A stretch of DNA of 64,000 nucleotides from assembly GCA_020638065.1 (NCBI GenBank), contig JACKJG010000003.1, positions 186,001 through 250,000 of the forward strand, in the 5' to 3' direction. Origin of the DNA: Hyphomicrobiaceae bacterium (GTDB lineage: Bacteria; Pseudomonadota; Alphaproteobacteria; Rhizobiales; Devosiaceae). A program made the translations under genes and the position numbers. Position 1 is the first letter of the stretch. Every line of letters begins with the position of its first letter. The notes beneath the pieces are model-generated. The model did no database searches, had not been told where the DNA came from, and saw nothing but the letters and a program-made list of their open reading frames with translations. This document shows positions 25,638 to 37,123 of the stretch, one piece after another.

Positions 25638-27560
25638 TTACCAGCCGCCGCCGCCGCCGCCACCACCGCCACCGCCCGAGAATCCACCACCGCCGCCGCC
25701 CGAAGAGGACGAGGAAACCGGCTGAGAGGCGATCATCGCCGCACTGACACCCGAGGTAACCCCGGCAATGTCACGGCCGAGATTGCTCGATGAGAAGCGC
25801 GTGCCGTGATACCAATAAGGATTGTAGCTTGAGGTTTCGGGAATGGCATGCCGCGCCAATTCGCCCGCCAGCCTGTCGCCCCATTTTTCCTCAACCCCCA
25901 ATGCAATGGCATAGGGCAGGATTTCCTCGAACCGCTTGATGGTGAAATCAGGTTCCTCGATGAAGTCGAGCCGGCTTTTCTCGGCGGTTTCGAGATACAT
26001 CTTGAACCCGTCGATCTGATCCATGACCTGCCGGCCCAGAACCGTCGGTGCGCGCATTAGGAAGGCAAAGACAGCGTTCATCACGATGATCGAGATTGCC
26101 GCGATCCACCCTGCATCAATCTGCCCGAAGGTCACGAATGAACCGAGTGTTCCGACCACGTTCGAACCCGCAACAGCGACCCAGATGAAGATGAATAGTC
26201 TGACGAACCAGCTCCCCTGCGCCGCGGATTTGATGAGCGATCCGACGACGACGAAGGCGATACCTGCTGCCACGCTGATGACGAGCCAGACCGGATCAAG
26301 CGCATTGATGACCACCAGCCCAAGTACCAGCAGCACCGAAAGACCGATGCCAAAGAACACATAGAGCCGGTTGTGATTGAAATAGACCGTGCGGTTTTCG
26401 CCCTCGATGGCGGACTTGAACTTGTCCCGCTTGCTCAGAATGGTTGTGCCGTTGGCGCGGTTGACCTTCAGCGTCCCTTTCATGCGCACATAATCGTCCA
26501 GAATCTGCTCGCCGGGCGGAAGATAGTCGACCTGCTTTTCCGTGTGGCGGAAACTGGTTTCCTTGCCGTCCTTGTTAATTTCAACCAGGCCCTTGGTCGC
26601 CAACGACACGATCGCCGCGGAAAAGGCCGTCCAGCCGCTGCGTTTCCACCCGTAATTGTGCACAAAGTGAACAAGCGCCGCAGACATGTCCTTCGGCGGA
26701 TGGAACAGGGGGATGATTGTTCCCTTTTTCGGGTCGCGCCCGACCGCATCCCAAGCGAAATAATAGTAGAGGAGGATCAGGAACGCCGCGATGCCGGGAA
26801 AGACCGCGCGCCGGTGGTCGGAAAGGTAGTTCAGAAAATTGTCCCAGGCCGTCAGCGGGGCCAGTGCGCCCTTGGCGAACGAGACAGAAACCGTCATGCC
26901 TTCATAGGCCTGCAAGGGCCGGGTGGTGCGGAAGATCGCTTCATTGTCCGAAACGATTTCCTTGGTCGCGTCGGAACCTGTGTCTCCCTGCCGTCCGGTA
27001 TAGACCTGCAACTCACCGATCCTGGCACCCTCGGGCAAAATGACATGCGCAACCGCTGTCTTGATCGGAAAGACCCAGAAATTGCCGGTCGCGTTCCAGT
27101 AGAGCTCGTCATACTCCTCGAAACGGCGCGCCATCCGCGTCATCGTGTAATGGATGCGGTAGGTGTAGTCGCCGCCGGTCAGATAGACATCGGACTTGCC
27201 GATATAGATGCGTATGCCGCCGTCGATGGATTCGGTGAACCAGTTCTCCGCCGCACCGTCCTTTTGCACGTCGATGACGTTGAGGTTGGAACGAAGCAGC
27301 GTGCCGTCGTCGTTTCTCAATGTGGTCGGAATATCACGGAAAATGCCGCGCCGGATTTGCCGGCCTTCCGCTCGCACCGAAATCGTCTCGACAACGTCAA
27401 CCGAACCGTTGGCGAGAAGCGTGATCTGGCTCGAAAACGAATGAATGACTTCTTCGGCGCGCGCTGCCTGCGGCGCTAGCGCAAGCAGTATCAGCGCGGC
27501 GAGCGCCAGCCAACCGGGCATCAGCCGTGAGGTGAAGCCTTGTCCCGCCAGTCCGCGCAT
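25638..27560 (-). CDS. DUF2207 membrane protein
   Basis: 640 residues. A signal peptide (ALILLALAPQAARA) leads a beta-rich extracytoplasmic DUF2207 domain (VIHSFSSQITLLANGSVDVVETISV, ICDIP-like GIFRDIPTT, DYTYRIHYTM). A membrane span (IAAFLILLYYYFAW), a cytoplasmic region (DPKKGTIIPLFHPPKDMSAA) and a second hydrophobic block follow. The last 30 residues are almost all Gly, Ser and Trp, encoded by the GCC/GCC-type repeat at 25639-25715. It is paired with LemA five bases upstream, the usual arrangement; function unknown, envelope-located. Confidence 0.9.
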   Translation of the reverse strand: MRGLAGQGFTSRLMPGWLALAALILLALAPQAARAEEVIHSFSSQITLLANGSVDVVETISVRAEGRQIRRGIFRDIPTTLRNDDGTLLRSNLNVIDVQKDGAAENWFTESIDGGIRIYIGKSDVYLTGGDYTYRIHYTMTRMARRFEEYDELYWNATGNFWVFPIKTAVAHVILPEGARIGELQVYTGRQGDTGSDATKEIVSDNEAIFRTTRPLQAYEGMTVSVSFAKGALAPLTAWDNFLNYLSDHRRAVFPGIAAFLILLYYYFAWDAVGRDPKKGTIIPLFHPPKDMSAALVHFVHNYGWKRSGWTAFSAAIVSLATKGLVEINKDGKETSFRHTEKQVDYLPPGEQILDDYVRMKGTLKVNRANGTTILSKRDKFKSAIEGENRTVYFNHNRLYVFFGIGLSVLLVLGLVVINALDPVWLVISVAAGIAFVVVGSLIKSAAQGSWFVRLFIFIWVAVAGSNVVGTLGSFVTFGQIDAGWIAAISIIVMNAVFAFLMRAPTVLGRQVMDQIDGFKMYLETAEKSRLDFIEEPDFTIKRFEEILPYAIALGVEEKWGDRLAGELARHAIPETSSYNPYWYHGTRFSSSNLGRDIAGVTSGVSAAMIASQPVSSSSSGGGGGGFSGGGGGGGGGGGW

Positions 27561-27565
27561 GACGA

Positions 27566-28129
27566 TCAGTTGAACTTGACCTGTGGCACGGCACGGTCGG
27601 CTTCGTTTTCCAGCTCGAAATACTCGCCTTTGAGAAAACCGAACATGTTGGCGACGATGTTCGAGGGAAAACTCTCGACGGCGACATTCATGTTGCGGAC
27701 GGCCCCATTATAATAGCGGCGCGACAGTTGAATCTCGTCCTCGACATTTTGCAGCGCCCCCTGGAACTCCAGAAACGTCGTATTTGCCTTGAGGTCCGGA
27801 TAGGCCTCTGCCACCGCGAACAGCCGTCCCAATGCACCCGAAAGCATGCCTTCGAGTTGAGAACGTTCAGCGGGACCGGCATCGCCTGCCTTCTGAATGG
27901 CGGCGCGCGCCGAGGTCACCGCATCGAGCGTTTCGCGCTCGTGGCTCATATAACCTTTGACGGTCTCCATGAGGTTCGGAATGAGGTCGGTGCGCCGCTT
28001 GAGCTGCACATCAATGCCCGACCAGCCTTCTTCCATCATCTGCCGGTTGGTCACCAGCCGGTTGTAGATGAAGACCGCATAACCCGCCAAAGCGAGAATG
28101 ATGATCAGAATGATCCAGCCGATTTCCAT
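27566..28129 (-). CDS. LemA family protein
   Basis: 187 residues. One N-terminal span (GWIILIIILALAGYAVFIYN) then the LemA helical bundle: MMEEGWSGIDVQLKRRTDLIPNL is the family hallmark, with AYPDLKANTTFLEFQ and ISLSRRYYNGAVRNMN-like sequence after it. LemA proteins are inner-membrane and often co-occur with DUF2207 proteins, as here (gap of five bases). Function is not settled. Confidence 0.95.
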   Translation of the reverse strand: MEIGWIILIIILALAGYAVFIYNRLVTNRQMMEEGWSGIDVQLKRRTDLIPNLMETVKGYMSHERETLDAVTSARAAIQKAGDAGPAERSQLEGMLSGALGRLFAVAEAYPDLKANTTFLEFQGALQNVEDEIQLSRRYYNGAVRNMNVAVESFPSNIVANMFGFLKGEYFELENEADRAVPQVKFN

Positions 28130-28173
28130 GAAATGTCCCCTTTTCGTGGCCCTGAACCTTGGGGATCATCCTG

Positions 28174-28704
28174 TCATTCTTGGCGCGAAGAGGCAACCGA
28201 ATCCGTTTTTTCTCCAGCGGGAGACGGAGCGGGCTTTTTCTCGGGCTTGAAGGGCGTCATCCCTTCATTGGCCAGTTGGTCGGCGAGTTCGTTGAATTCT
28301 TCGCCGGCATGGCCCTTGACCCAGTGCCATGTCACATCGTGGGGTTGCAGAGCGTCGTCGAGTGCCTGCCAGAGTTCGACATTCTTGACCGGCTTCTTGT
28401 TCGCCGTGCGCCAGCCATTGCGCTTCCAATTGTGGATCCAGCCTGTGATGCCGCCTTTGACATATTGGCTGTCCGTATGCAGATCGATGGCGCAAGGACG
28501 CTTGAGAGCGGTCAGCGCTTCGATGGCGGCTTTCAGCTCCATTTGATTGTTCGTCGTCTCCGCAGCGCCGCCCTTGAGCTGCTTGATATGCTCGCCGTAG
28601 ATGAGAACAGCTCCCCAGCCGCCGGGCCCCGGATTTCCCGAACAGGCTCCGTCTGTATAGATCACAACGCGGTCAGACACTGGCCGGCTGTCCCGCCTGG
28701 TCAC
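28174..28704 (-). CDS. rnhA: Ribonuclease HI
   Basis: 176 residues. The catalytic set is visible: first Asp in VVIYTDGACSGNPGPGGWG, Glu in NNQMELKAAIEAL, Asp in DLHTDSQYVKGGI and the final Asp in NELADQLANEG. It degrades RNA in hybrids. After the RNase H core there is a Lys/Pro-rich tail (FKPEKKPAPSPAGEKTD). The start is GTG at 28704, overlapping ispH by 32 bases, or GTG at 28680, overlapping by 8; neither has a decisive ribosome site. Confidence 0.95.
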   Translation of the reverse strand: MTRRDSRPVSDRVVIYTDGACSGNPGPGGWGAVLIYGEHIKQLKGGAAETTNNQMELKAAIEALTALKRPCAIDLHTDSQYVKGGITGWIHNWKRNGWRTANKKPVKNVELWQALDDALQPHDVTWHWVKGHAGEEFNELADQLANEGMTPFKPEKKPAPSPAGEKTDSVASSRQE

Positions 28705-29701
28705 GCAATTCCCGCGGCAGATTGAAGGCTATATCTTCGCTGGCGGTGACATGCACGGATACCGAGATTTCAAAGCGTTCGCCGAAAGCGTCGATGATTT
28801 CGCTCACCAGCGTTTCGGGCGCCGACGCACCTGCGGTGATCCCAAGGCCGCGAATACCGCTGAAGGCCTCCCAGTCGATCTCGCCGGCGCGCTGAACCAG
28901 TTTGGCGATCGGGCAGCCGGCACGCTCGGCGACCTCGACCAGCCGCATCGAATTCGACGAGTTGGGCGCCCCGACCACGATCATCGCATCAACAAGCGGC
29001 GCCACCTGTTTGACCGCCTCCTGGCGATTCGTGGTCGCGTAACAGATGTCTTCCTTGTGTGGGCTCGAAATGGCGGGAAAACGCCGTTTGAGCACAGCAA
29101 CAATGTCCGCCGTGTCGTCGACCGAAAGCGTGGTTTGCGTGACGAGCGCAACCCGCGTTGGGTCATTGGGCACAAAGGCTTCTGCATCCTCGACCGTCTC
29201 GACAAGGCTGATCGCGCCGGCGGGCAATTGCCCCATAGTGCCGACAACTTCGGGATGACCGCGATGTCCGATCAGCACCACTTCCTCGCCATTGGCGAAA
29301 TGTTTCTGGGCCTCGACATGCACCTTGGAGACGAGCGGGCAGGTGGCATCGAGGTAAAACATGTTCCGGCCCTGCGCTTCGACCGGCACGGACTTTGGCA
29401 CGCCATGCGCAGAGAAAACGACTGGAGCATCCGTTTCCGGGATCTCCTCAAGTTCTTCGACGAAGATCGCGCCTTTCGCTTTCAGCCCGTCCACCACATA
29501 CTTGTTGTGAACGATCTCGTGCCGCACATAGACCGGTGCGCCGAACTTCACGAGCGCCAGTTCGACGATCTGGATGGCACGATCGACCCCCGCACAGAAT
29601 CCGCGCGGGGAACACAGAATGATATCGAGTTTGGGCCGCTCAACCATTGGGATCAGATGCGCGTCATGCCGCGCCAAGTCAAGTGATGATGAGGTGGCCA
29701 T
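28673..29701 (-). CDS. ispH: 4-hydroxy-3-methylbut-2-enyl diphosphate reductase
   Basis: 342 residues. The last MEP-pathway step: it reduces HMBPP to IPP and DMAPP. The Fe-S cysteines are in SPRGFCAGVDRAI, LDATCPLVSKVH and the C-terminal part; catalytic residues include FSAHGVPKSV and HRGHPEVVGTMGQ. The start at 29701 (MATSSSLDLAR) follows AAGG; upstream in-frame codons to 29902 run into the divergent PPDK-like gene. In many Rhizobiales thrB lies between ispH and rnhA; here it is absent and the two genes overlap. Confidence 0.95.
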   Translation of the reverse strand: MATSSSLDLARHDAHLIPMVERPKLDIILCSPRGFCAGVDRAIQIVELALVKFGAPVYVRHEIVHNKYVVDGLKAKGAIFVEELEEIPETDAPVVFSAHGVPKSVPVEAQGRNMFYLDATCPLVSKVHVEAQKHFANGEEVVLIGHRGHPEVVGTMGQLPAGAISLVETVEDAEAFVPNDPTRVALVTQTTLSVDDTADIVAVLKRRFPAISSPHKEDICYATTNRQEAVKQVAPLVDAMIVVGAPNSSNSMRLVEVAERAGCPIAKLVQRAGEIDWEAFSGIRGLGITAGASAPETLVSEIIDAFGERFEISVSVHVTASEDIAFNLPRELRDQAGQPASV

Positions 29702-29769
29702 GATGCGGCCTTGGTTGCAGCGCATCGCGCAAACTGTCATATGGAATCCGTCTCGTTGAGGATCACTTC

Positions 29770-32061
<2,292 letters not shown>

Positions 32062-32240
32062 CAACCCGGCACCGGACCGACATATTCTCGCCTGCCATTT
32101 ACCAAGACATGGCCCAACTCCGCCCAAATCCGCGCCTGAATCGGCGGTTTTACTGTTGGTCAACCTTAATGAGCGATGATCCGCAAATCGGTCATTTTAT
32201 CGAGTGATCGTGTGCGTATATCGAGTTGAGTTCTTAGTTC

Positions 32241-33239
32241 ATGGCGTTCAGGGTTCCGGCACGCGTACACAGGCGGTGGTCCTTTATGGACTTCGTTGCG
32301 CGCATCGTTTCTGTGGTGACCCTTGGTGCCATGATGACGATCGCGCTGACTGAAAACGCGGTCGGACCCCTTCCGGATCAGGCAGCGGTGCCGACCCGGC
32401 AACTGGTCACCGCTTCCCTCGATCGCAACGGCATTGATCCGGTCATCACCGGATCGGTTCAGACCCTCTTCGAATCGGCGAGCTTTGTGGGTCCCAACCG
32501 CGCACTCAAGGTCGACCGCCCGGTCGCGCCAATGGACATCGATGCCTTTGCGTTCAAGTTCAATCAGGCCCGCATTCGCCTGGCTGCCCGCAATGCCGGA
32601 CCGGTTGACCCATCGCTGCGCCAGAGCGTTATCGGGGCACAGCCGCAATTGTTGCCGCAGGACGAAAGCCCGCAAATCTCGGTTGCCTCGATCGATCCCA
32701 ACCATATTCCTTCGGCCCTGCAAGCCATCCAGTCGGCTTCGCCGCTCGACCCGAACGTTCCGCTGCCGACCGCTTTGCCGGATCAACTTGCCTATGCACG
32801 TGCCAATACGCCCTCGACCGAGCGCGACGTAAATCCGTTTTCCGAGCGCGAGCGCTGGTGCATGGCGACCGCCATTTACTTCGAAGCGCGTGGCGAATCC
32901 TATCGCGGTCAGGTCGCCGTGGCCCAGGTGGTGATGAACCGGGTCAAGCATTCCGCCTATCCGAACACGATTTGCGGCGTGGTCTTCCAGAATTCGACCT
33001 GGCGCAATCGCTGCCAGTTCTCGTTTGCCTGTGACGGCAAACCCGAGCGGATTACCGATCAGACCTCTTGGAAAACCGCCGAAGAGATTACTGGCCAGGT
33101 GACGTCAGGCGCGCTTTACCTGCCTGAGGTCAACAATGCCACGCATTACCATGCGGCTTATGTCTATCCGCATTGGGCATCGCGCATGACTCGCGTCACA
33201 CGCATCGGCTTGCACATCTTCTATCGCTTCCGGACCTAG
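32241..33239 (+). CDS. SleB-family cell wall hydrolase
   Basis: 332 residues. An N-terminal hydrophobic segment (FVARIVSVVTLGAMMTIAL) anchors or exports the protein, followed by a low-complexity linker. The Hydrolase_2 (SleB) domain spans residues about 195-332: WCMATAIYFEARGESYRGQVAV with the catalytic Glu, then VMNRVKHSAYPNTICGVVFQ, CQFSFACDG and ATHYHAAYVYPHWA. It cleaves glycan strands of peptidoglycan. It follows the PPDK-like gene after a 179-base gap in which I see no gene or clear terminator. Its stop is one base from the stop of the convergent next gene. Confidence 0.92.
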   Translation: MAFRVPARVHRRWSFMDFVARIVSVVTLGAMMTIALTENAVGPLPDQAAVPTRQLVTASLDRNGIDPVITGSVQTLFESASFVGPNRALKVDRPVAPMDIDAFAFKFNQARIRLAARNAGPVDPSLRQSVIGAQPQLLPQDESPQISVASIDPNHIPSALQAIQSASPLDPNVPLPTALPDQLAYARANTPSTERDVNPFSERERWCMATAIYFEARGESYRGQVAVAQVVMNRVKHSAYPNTICGVVFQNSTWRNRCQFSFACDGKPERITDQTSWKTAEEITGQVTSGALYLPEVNNATHYHAAYVYPHWASRMTRVTRIGLHIFYRFRT

Positions 33240-33240
33240 A

Positions 33241-33774
33241 TCAGCTCTCGGTTTCGGCAGGCTGTCCGATATTGAGAATGGACCCGGCCACGTGCACGGG
33301 AACCAGCACCCAGCCGGTGCCGGACCGCCAGATATGCGACATGATGGCCTGAATGTCGCCGTCGGCATTGCGCACGTGAATGCCGGGATAAAGGACGTGC
33401 GGATTGAACAGGGCGTCGGTCGAATAGGTCCCTGACGGTGTGGTCGCGACGGTCACCTGCTTCTCGTGGCCATAGCCGATTTTGCGGATCTGGCTGTGGG
33501 AAATGACTTCGGTCGAAACTGAATCGTCGACAGTAATGTCGTAGAAGTGTCCGTCGACATAAACGAGATTTTCGAGATCAGCCACGGTGAACGGCTGCGG
33601 CTGGCCGGCCAGCAATTCGTTCATGGTCGACCCCAGGCCAAACGGCAACGACGCTGCCGGACGGTCGAGCACCGACTGGGTGTGGATTGTGTTGGTGGAG
33701 GGTTCCGCCGCAAACAGCGTGGCGGCTCCAAGCCCCGCTATGGTGATCCCCAACAATGAAGTAAACAATCTCAT
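33241..33774 (-). CDS. Exported protein of unknown function
   Basis: 177 residues. A signal peptide (LFTSLLGITIAGLGAATLFA, then AEP) precedes a mature part of about 155 residues with no cysteine. Its centre (FTVADLENLVYVDGHFYDITV, then YPGIHVRNADGDIQAIMSHIW) is beta-rich. I do not recognise a family. It is probably periplasmic. It is convergent with sleB at one base; the tight spacing shows compaction rather than shared function. Confidence 0.65.
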   Translation of the reverse strand: MRLFTSLLGITIAGLGAATLFAAEPSTNTIHTQSVLDRPAASLPFGLGSTMNELLAGQPQPFTVADLENLVYVDGHFYDITVDDSVSTEVISHSQIRKIGYGHEKQVTVATTPSGTYSTDALFNPHVLYPGIHVRNADGDIQAIMSHIWRSGTGWVLVPVHVAGSILNIGQPAETES

Positions 33775-33891
33775 AATGCCTCTCCGAATATCAACCGCGC
33801 TACAATTTACGGTTCATTCACCACTCGGGAGGGCGCGAGTCAAAGCAAGGCTTTGTTTACCATGAATAGCGACAAGTTTATGGAATTGCGA

Positions 33892-33907
33892 AGCTTTCCG
33901 GAAAGCT
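33892..33907. other. 16-base perfect palindrome AGCTTTCCGGAAAGCT
   Basis: A perfect inverted repeat just downstream of the HD hydrolase stop on the minus strand, within a 139-base spacer that also holds the hairpin CAAAGC-AAG-GCTTTG followed by TTT at 33841-33858. No T-run adjoins the 16-base palindrome, so it may be an operator or a transcript-end structure. Function not known. Confidence 0.35.
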
Positions 33908-33913
33908 GAAACT

Positions 33914-34522
33914 TCAGAGGCGTCCGGAAATACCTTCGAAGCTGCTCAGGAACCGGTCCTGGGATTCCTGGGTGGGCCAGGGACGGATGAGTTCGGAAAA
34001 GCCCTCGATGTCGAAATCCGGCAGGTCAGGCTTGCCGAACAATGTCCGTGCTTCATCGACCTCGAACCCGGCCAGATGCACCGCTTCGAAATAGGCCGCA
34101 TGCCGATCTGCCTTTTTGATGGTCTTGCTGATATTGGCGGGCCGGCGCGCAGGCAGCGAAAAGCGGGCGTGAATGGCGTCGAGCAGGTGGTTTTCGATGT
34201 CCTTGTAATTGCCACCCATCACCGCCTTGAACGGCGAAATGATGTCGCCCATCACATATTCCGGCGCGTCATGCAGCAACGCGTAGAGTTCGTATTTCGG
34301 TACATCTCGGCCGGCCATGGCCACGTAAATGTTGAGCACCAGAATGGAATGCTGGGCGACCGAAAAGGCGTAATCGCCAGTGGTCTGGCCGTTCCAGCGG
34401 GCTACGCGCGCCAAGCCGTGCGCGATGTCGGTGATCTCGACATCGAGCGGCGAGGGATTGAGCAGGTCCAGTCGGCGGCCCGACAACATGCGTTGCCAGG
34501 CTCTTTGCTCGCTGCGCGCCAT
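33914..34522 (-). CDS. HD-domain nucleotide hydrolase (YfbR-like)
   Basis: 202 residues. The HD metal site is shown by FSVAQHSILV, the LLHDAPEYVMGDIISPFK pair (His-Asp) and a later acidic KKADRHAAYFEA. This is close to YfbR-type 5'-deoxynucleotidases. The start is ATG 34522 (MARSEQRAWQRM); an in-frame reading extends into the folate-binding gene to 34747 but would overlap it by 206 bases. It follows the YgfZ-like gene in the same direction, 19 bases apart. Confidence 0.82.
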   Translation of the reverse strand: MARSEQRAWQRMLSGRRLDLLNPSPLDVEITDIAHGLARVARWNGQTTGDYAFSVAQHSILVLNIYVAMAGRDVPKYELYALLHDAPEYVMGDIISPFKAVMGGNYKDIENHLLDAIHARFSLPARRPANISKTIKKADRHAAYFEAVHLAGFEVDEARTLFGKPDLPDFDIEGFSELIRPWPTQESQDRFLSSFEGISGRL

Positions 34523-34541
34523 GAAAGTGTTCCAGATTGGG

Positions 34542-35363
34542 TCAGTCAGACGAATCCGAAAAAGCGTAGCTTGCCCATGAGGGCAGGGCAAGCGAGACGG
34601 TTTGCCCGTTGATGGTTGCCGCTTCAGGGTTCGAGACCTTGTCGATCCGAACGATCGCGATTGCTTTGCCATCATGCGCTGGTCCAGCACGGCCAATGAC
34701 GCGCTCGCCGAGCATGACATCGGCCAATTCGGGATTTGCGGCACCACGCACGATCACCGGCCGTTTGCGTGCCGTCGAACGATGCTGCATGCGCGACACA
34801 ACCTCCTGCCCCACATAACAGCCCTTCTTGAAGTTGACGCCTGAATTCAGCTCCATCGCCAGATCGTGCGGAAATTGTTCGTCGGCAGCGAATTCTGAGC
34901 CAAGAAAAGCGAGGCCCCGCGCGATCCGTTCAGCTTCGTAGGTGCTGCGCTCCTTGCTCCAGCCCTCGGCGGCCTCGGTTGGCGCGATGACACGGAACCC
35001 GAACCCGCCGCCGCGCGGATCGGCGTGAAAGACGTTCTGGTCACCGGCCACCGCGTGAGGGGACCAGCCAACCGACAGGTCATTGCGCATGGCAGCGTTG
35101 ACCTTGGCGCGTAACTTGTACATCCGCAGCTTTTTCTCGAAGGCCGAGATTACGCTGTCATGCACGTCGAGCAGAATGGCGCTGCCGTTCCAGCCCATCA
35201 GGCCCTCGGCAGCAATCTTGCCCTGCGGACTAAGAAGAGCCCACCATACCGACTGGCCTTCAGCGTCAGGTGGATTTGTGGTCAGAAGATTGGAGAGGAA
35301 GTGATCGGCCTCTTCGCCGCTGACTTCCACGACCTTCCGGTCTGTGAGATGAATTGGTGACAT
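34542..35363 (-). CDS. ygfZ: YgfZ/GcvT-like folate-binding protein (Fe-S maintenance)
   Basis: 273 residues. The diagnostic K-G-C-Y-x-G-Q-E is present as KGCYVGQEVVSRMQHR near residue 178; its Cys is needed for YgfZ function in repairing or assembling certain Fe-S enzymes with tetrahydrofolate. The N-terminal HFLSNLLTTNPPD and SPQGKIAAEGLMGW are family-typical. The start is ATG 35363 (MSPIHLTDRK); a TTG at 35372 is also possible. It is divergent from pyrC. Several Fe-S enzymes (MutY, IspH, radical SAM, hydrogenase) are in the window and could be clients. Confidence 0.9.
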   Translation of the reverse strand: MSPIHLTDRKVVEVSGEEADHFLSNLLTTNPPDAEGQSVWWALLSPQGKIAAEGLMGWNGSAILLDVHDSVISAFEKKLRMYKLRAKVNAAMRNDLSVGWSPHAVAGDQNVFHADPRGGGFGFRVIAPTEAAEGWSKERSTYEAERIARGLAFLGSEFAADEQFPHDLAMELNSGVNFKKGCYVGQEVVSRMQHRSTARKRPVIVRGAANPELADVMLGERVIGRAGPAHDGKAIAIVRIDKVSNPEAATINGQTVSLALPSWASYAFSDSSD

Positions 35364-35434
35364 GCGGGGCAAGTCTCTTGAGATGATCTGGCGCGCGGCC
35401 TATTGACGGGCACGGCACAGTGACGGAGTCCGAG

Positions 35435-36754
35435 ATGGCAACATACGACCGGCTTTTCAAGAACGCCACCGTCGTCAATCAGGACGGACGTATCCAGGCA
35501 GACCTTGCGGTGAAGGACGGCAGGATTGCCGCCATCGGATCCGTCGAAGGTGACGTCGATGATGTAATGGATTGCACGGGTCTGCACATTCTGCCCGGCG
35601 TGATCGACACTCAGGTGCATTTTCGCGAGCCCGGCGCGACCCACAAGGAAGACCTCGAATCCGGATCCCTGTCGGCCGTCATGGGCGGGGTCACCGCCGT
35701 CTTCGAAATGCCCAACACCAGCCCGCTGACGGTGACCGAAGCGGCCTTCGACGACAAGATTGCCCGCGCCACCAACCGCATGCATTGCGACTTCGCCTTC
35801 TATTTTGGTGGCACCCATGACAATGCCGGCATCCTGGCCCAAATGGAAAAGAAGCGCGGCTGCGCCGGGGTGAAGGTCTTCATGGGGTCCTCGACCGGCT
35901 CATTGCTGGTTGCCGACGATGATGGCGTGGAAAACATCCTTCGCCATATCAATCGTCGCGCCGCATTCCACTCCGAAGACGAATACCGGCTGGATGCACG
36001 CAAGAACCTTCGCGTCGAAAACGATCCCTCTTCCCATCCGGTCTGGCGCGACGCCGAAGCGGCGCTGATAAGCACCAAACGATTGGTCGCGCTGGCGGAA
36101 AAGACCGGCAAGCGCGTTCACGTGCTGCACATCTCGACCGCAGACGAGATGCGCTTTCTGGCCGATCACAAACAGGTCGCCTCGGTCGAGGTTACCCCGC
36201 ATCACCTGACCCTTGATGCTTCCGCCTATGAAACCCTCGGGACCTATGTGCAGATGAACCCGCCGGTGCGCGACCTTGAGCACCAGAAAGGCATCTGGTG
36301 GGGACTGGAGCAGGGGATTGCAGATATTCTCGGATCAGACCACGCGCCGCATACGCGTGATGAAAAAGACAGGCCCTATCCCAATTCGCCGTCCGGGATG
36401 ACCGGCGTCCAGACGCTGGTGCCGATCATGCTAGAACACGTCAATGCCGGTCGGCTGTCGCTGGAACGCTTTGTGGACATGACGAGCGCCGGGCCGAACC
36501 GCCTCTTCGGGCTGGCGGCCAAGGGCCGGATCGCTGTTGGCTATGATGCCGATCTGACCGTGGTCGACCTCAATCGCGAAGAAACGATCACCAATGACTG
36601 GGTCAAATCGCGGGCAGGTTGGACACCCTATGACGGCAAGAGGGTCAAGGGCTGGCCCGTCGGCACGATCGTGCGTGGACAAAAGGTGATGTGGCAAGGT
36701 GAATTGCTGACCCCGAACATCGGTCAGCCGATCCTGTTCTCGGAAGCGCTCTGA
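35435..36754 (+). CDS. pyrC: Dihydroorotase (type I, PyrC)
   Basis: 439 residues. It closes carbamoyl aspartate to dihydroorotate in pyrimidine synthesis. Metal ligands: the HxH region in GVIDTQVHFREPG, VFMGSSTGSLLV, HVLHISTADEM and the Asp in ILGSDHAPHTRDEK. Type I features fit AllB/PyrC-like dihydroorotases of alphaproteobacteria. The start at 35435 follows GGAG at 35425-35428; a GTG at 35420 is weaker. Its stop abuts the stop of the next gene on the other strand. Confidence 0.93.
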   Translation: MATYDRLFKNATVVNQDGRIQADLAVKDGRIAAIGSVEGDVDDVMDCTGLHILPGVIDTQVHFREPGATHKEDLESGSLSAVMGGVTAVFEMPNTSPLTVTEAAFDDKIARATNRMHCDFAFYFGGTHDNAGILAQMEKKRGCAGVKVFMGSSTGSLLVADDDGVENILRHINRRAAFHSEDEYRLDARKNLRVENDPSSHPVWRDAEAALISTKRLVALAEKTGKRVHVLHISTADEMRFLADHKQVASVEVTPHHLTLDASAYETLGTYVQMNPPVRDLEHQKGIWWGLEQGIADILGSDHAPHTRDEKDRPYPNSPSGMTGVQTLVPIMLEHVNAGRLSLERFVDMTSAGPNRLFGLAAKGRIAVGYDADLTVVDLNREETITNDWVKSRAGWTPYDGKRVKGWPVGTIVRGQKVMWQGELLTPNIGQPILFSEAL

Positions 36755-37015
36755 CTATTGCACGATCCGGTCGAGTGAATATTCGCCAAGTTCGATACGG
36801 CCCGGCAATTCGGCAATCAGTTTGGACGTTGTTTCCTCGCCATAGAGCCGGACCAGGGTTGCCAGCGCTGCAAACAGTGAGGCATGGGAAAGCGCTTCGG
36901 AATCAACGCCGTCGGTTTCTGCGGCGTTCCACGCATCGGCAACATATTCGAGTGCGATCTGGCGTTCTTCGTTTTCAGCGTGCATCACACGCCGGACTTC
37001 CTGAAGCGAAAACAT
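36755..37015 (-). CDS. Small protein of unknown function
   Basis: 86 residues, soluble and acidic, mostly helical (EVRRVMHAENEERQIALEYV, LFAALATLVRLYGEETTSKL, ELPGRIELGEYSLDRIV). I do not recognise a domain. The ATG at 37015 follows GGAAAG at a usable distance. It lies between pyrC (convergent) and the TIGR02301-like gene. Confidence 0.65.
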   Translation of the reverse strand: MFSLQEVRRVMHAENEERQIALEYVADAWNAAETDGVDSEALSHASLFAALATLVRLYGEETTSKLIAELPGRIELGEYSLDRIVQ

Positions 37016-37123
37016 GAGGTCTTTCCAAACTGGTCGGCAGGTCTCCCTAGCATGCCGATTAACCGCATGGGAACACTTGTTACACAAAGGTTAACGCATG
37101 CTTGGGGATTATACTTAATCGCA

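Noticed and set aside
25639..25715. Trinucleotide-like repeat resembling a CRISPR or microsatellite
   Set aside because: It encodes the Gly-rich tail usual for DUF2207 proteins; no spacers. No CRISPR array was seen in the window.
26373..27479. 368-codon open frame on the plus strand
   Set aside because: Antisense to DUF2207; no recognisable motif, explained by high third-position GC in the real gene.
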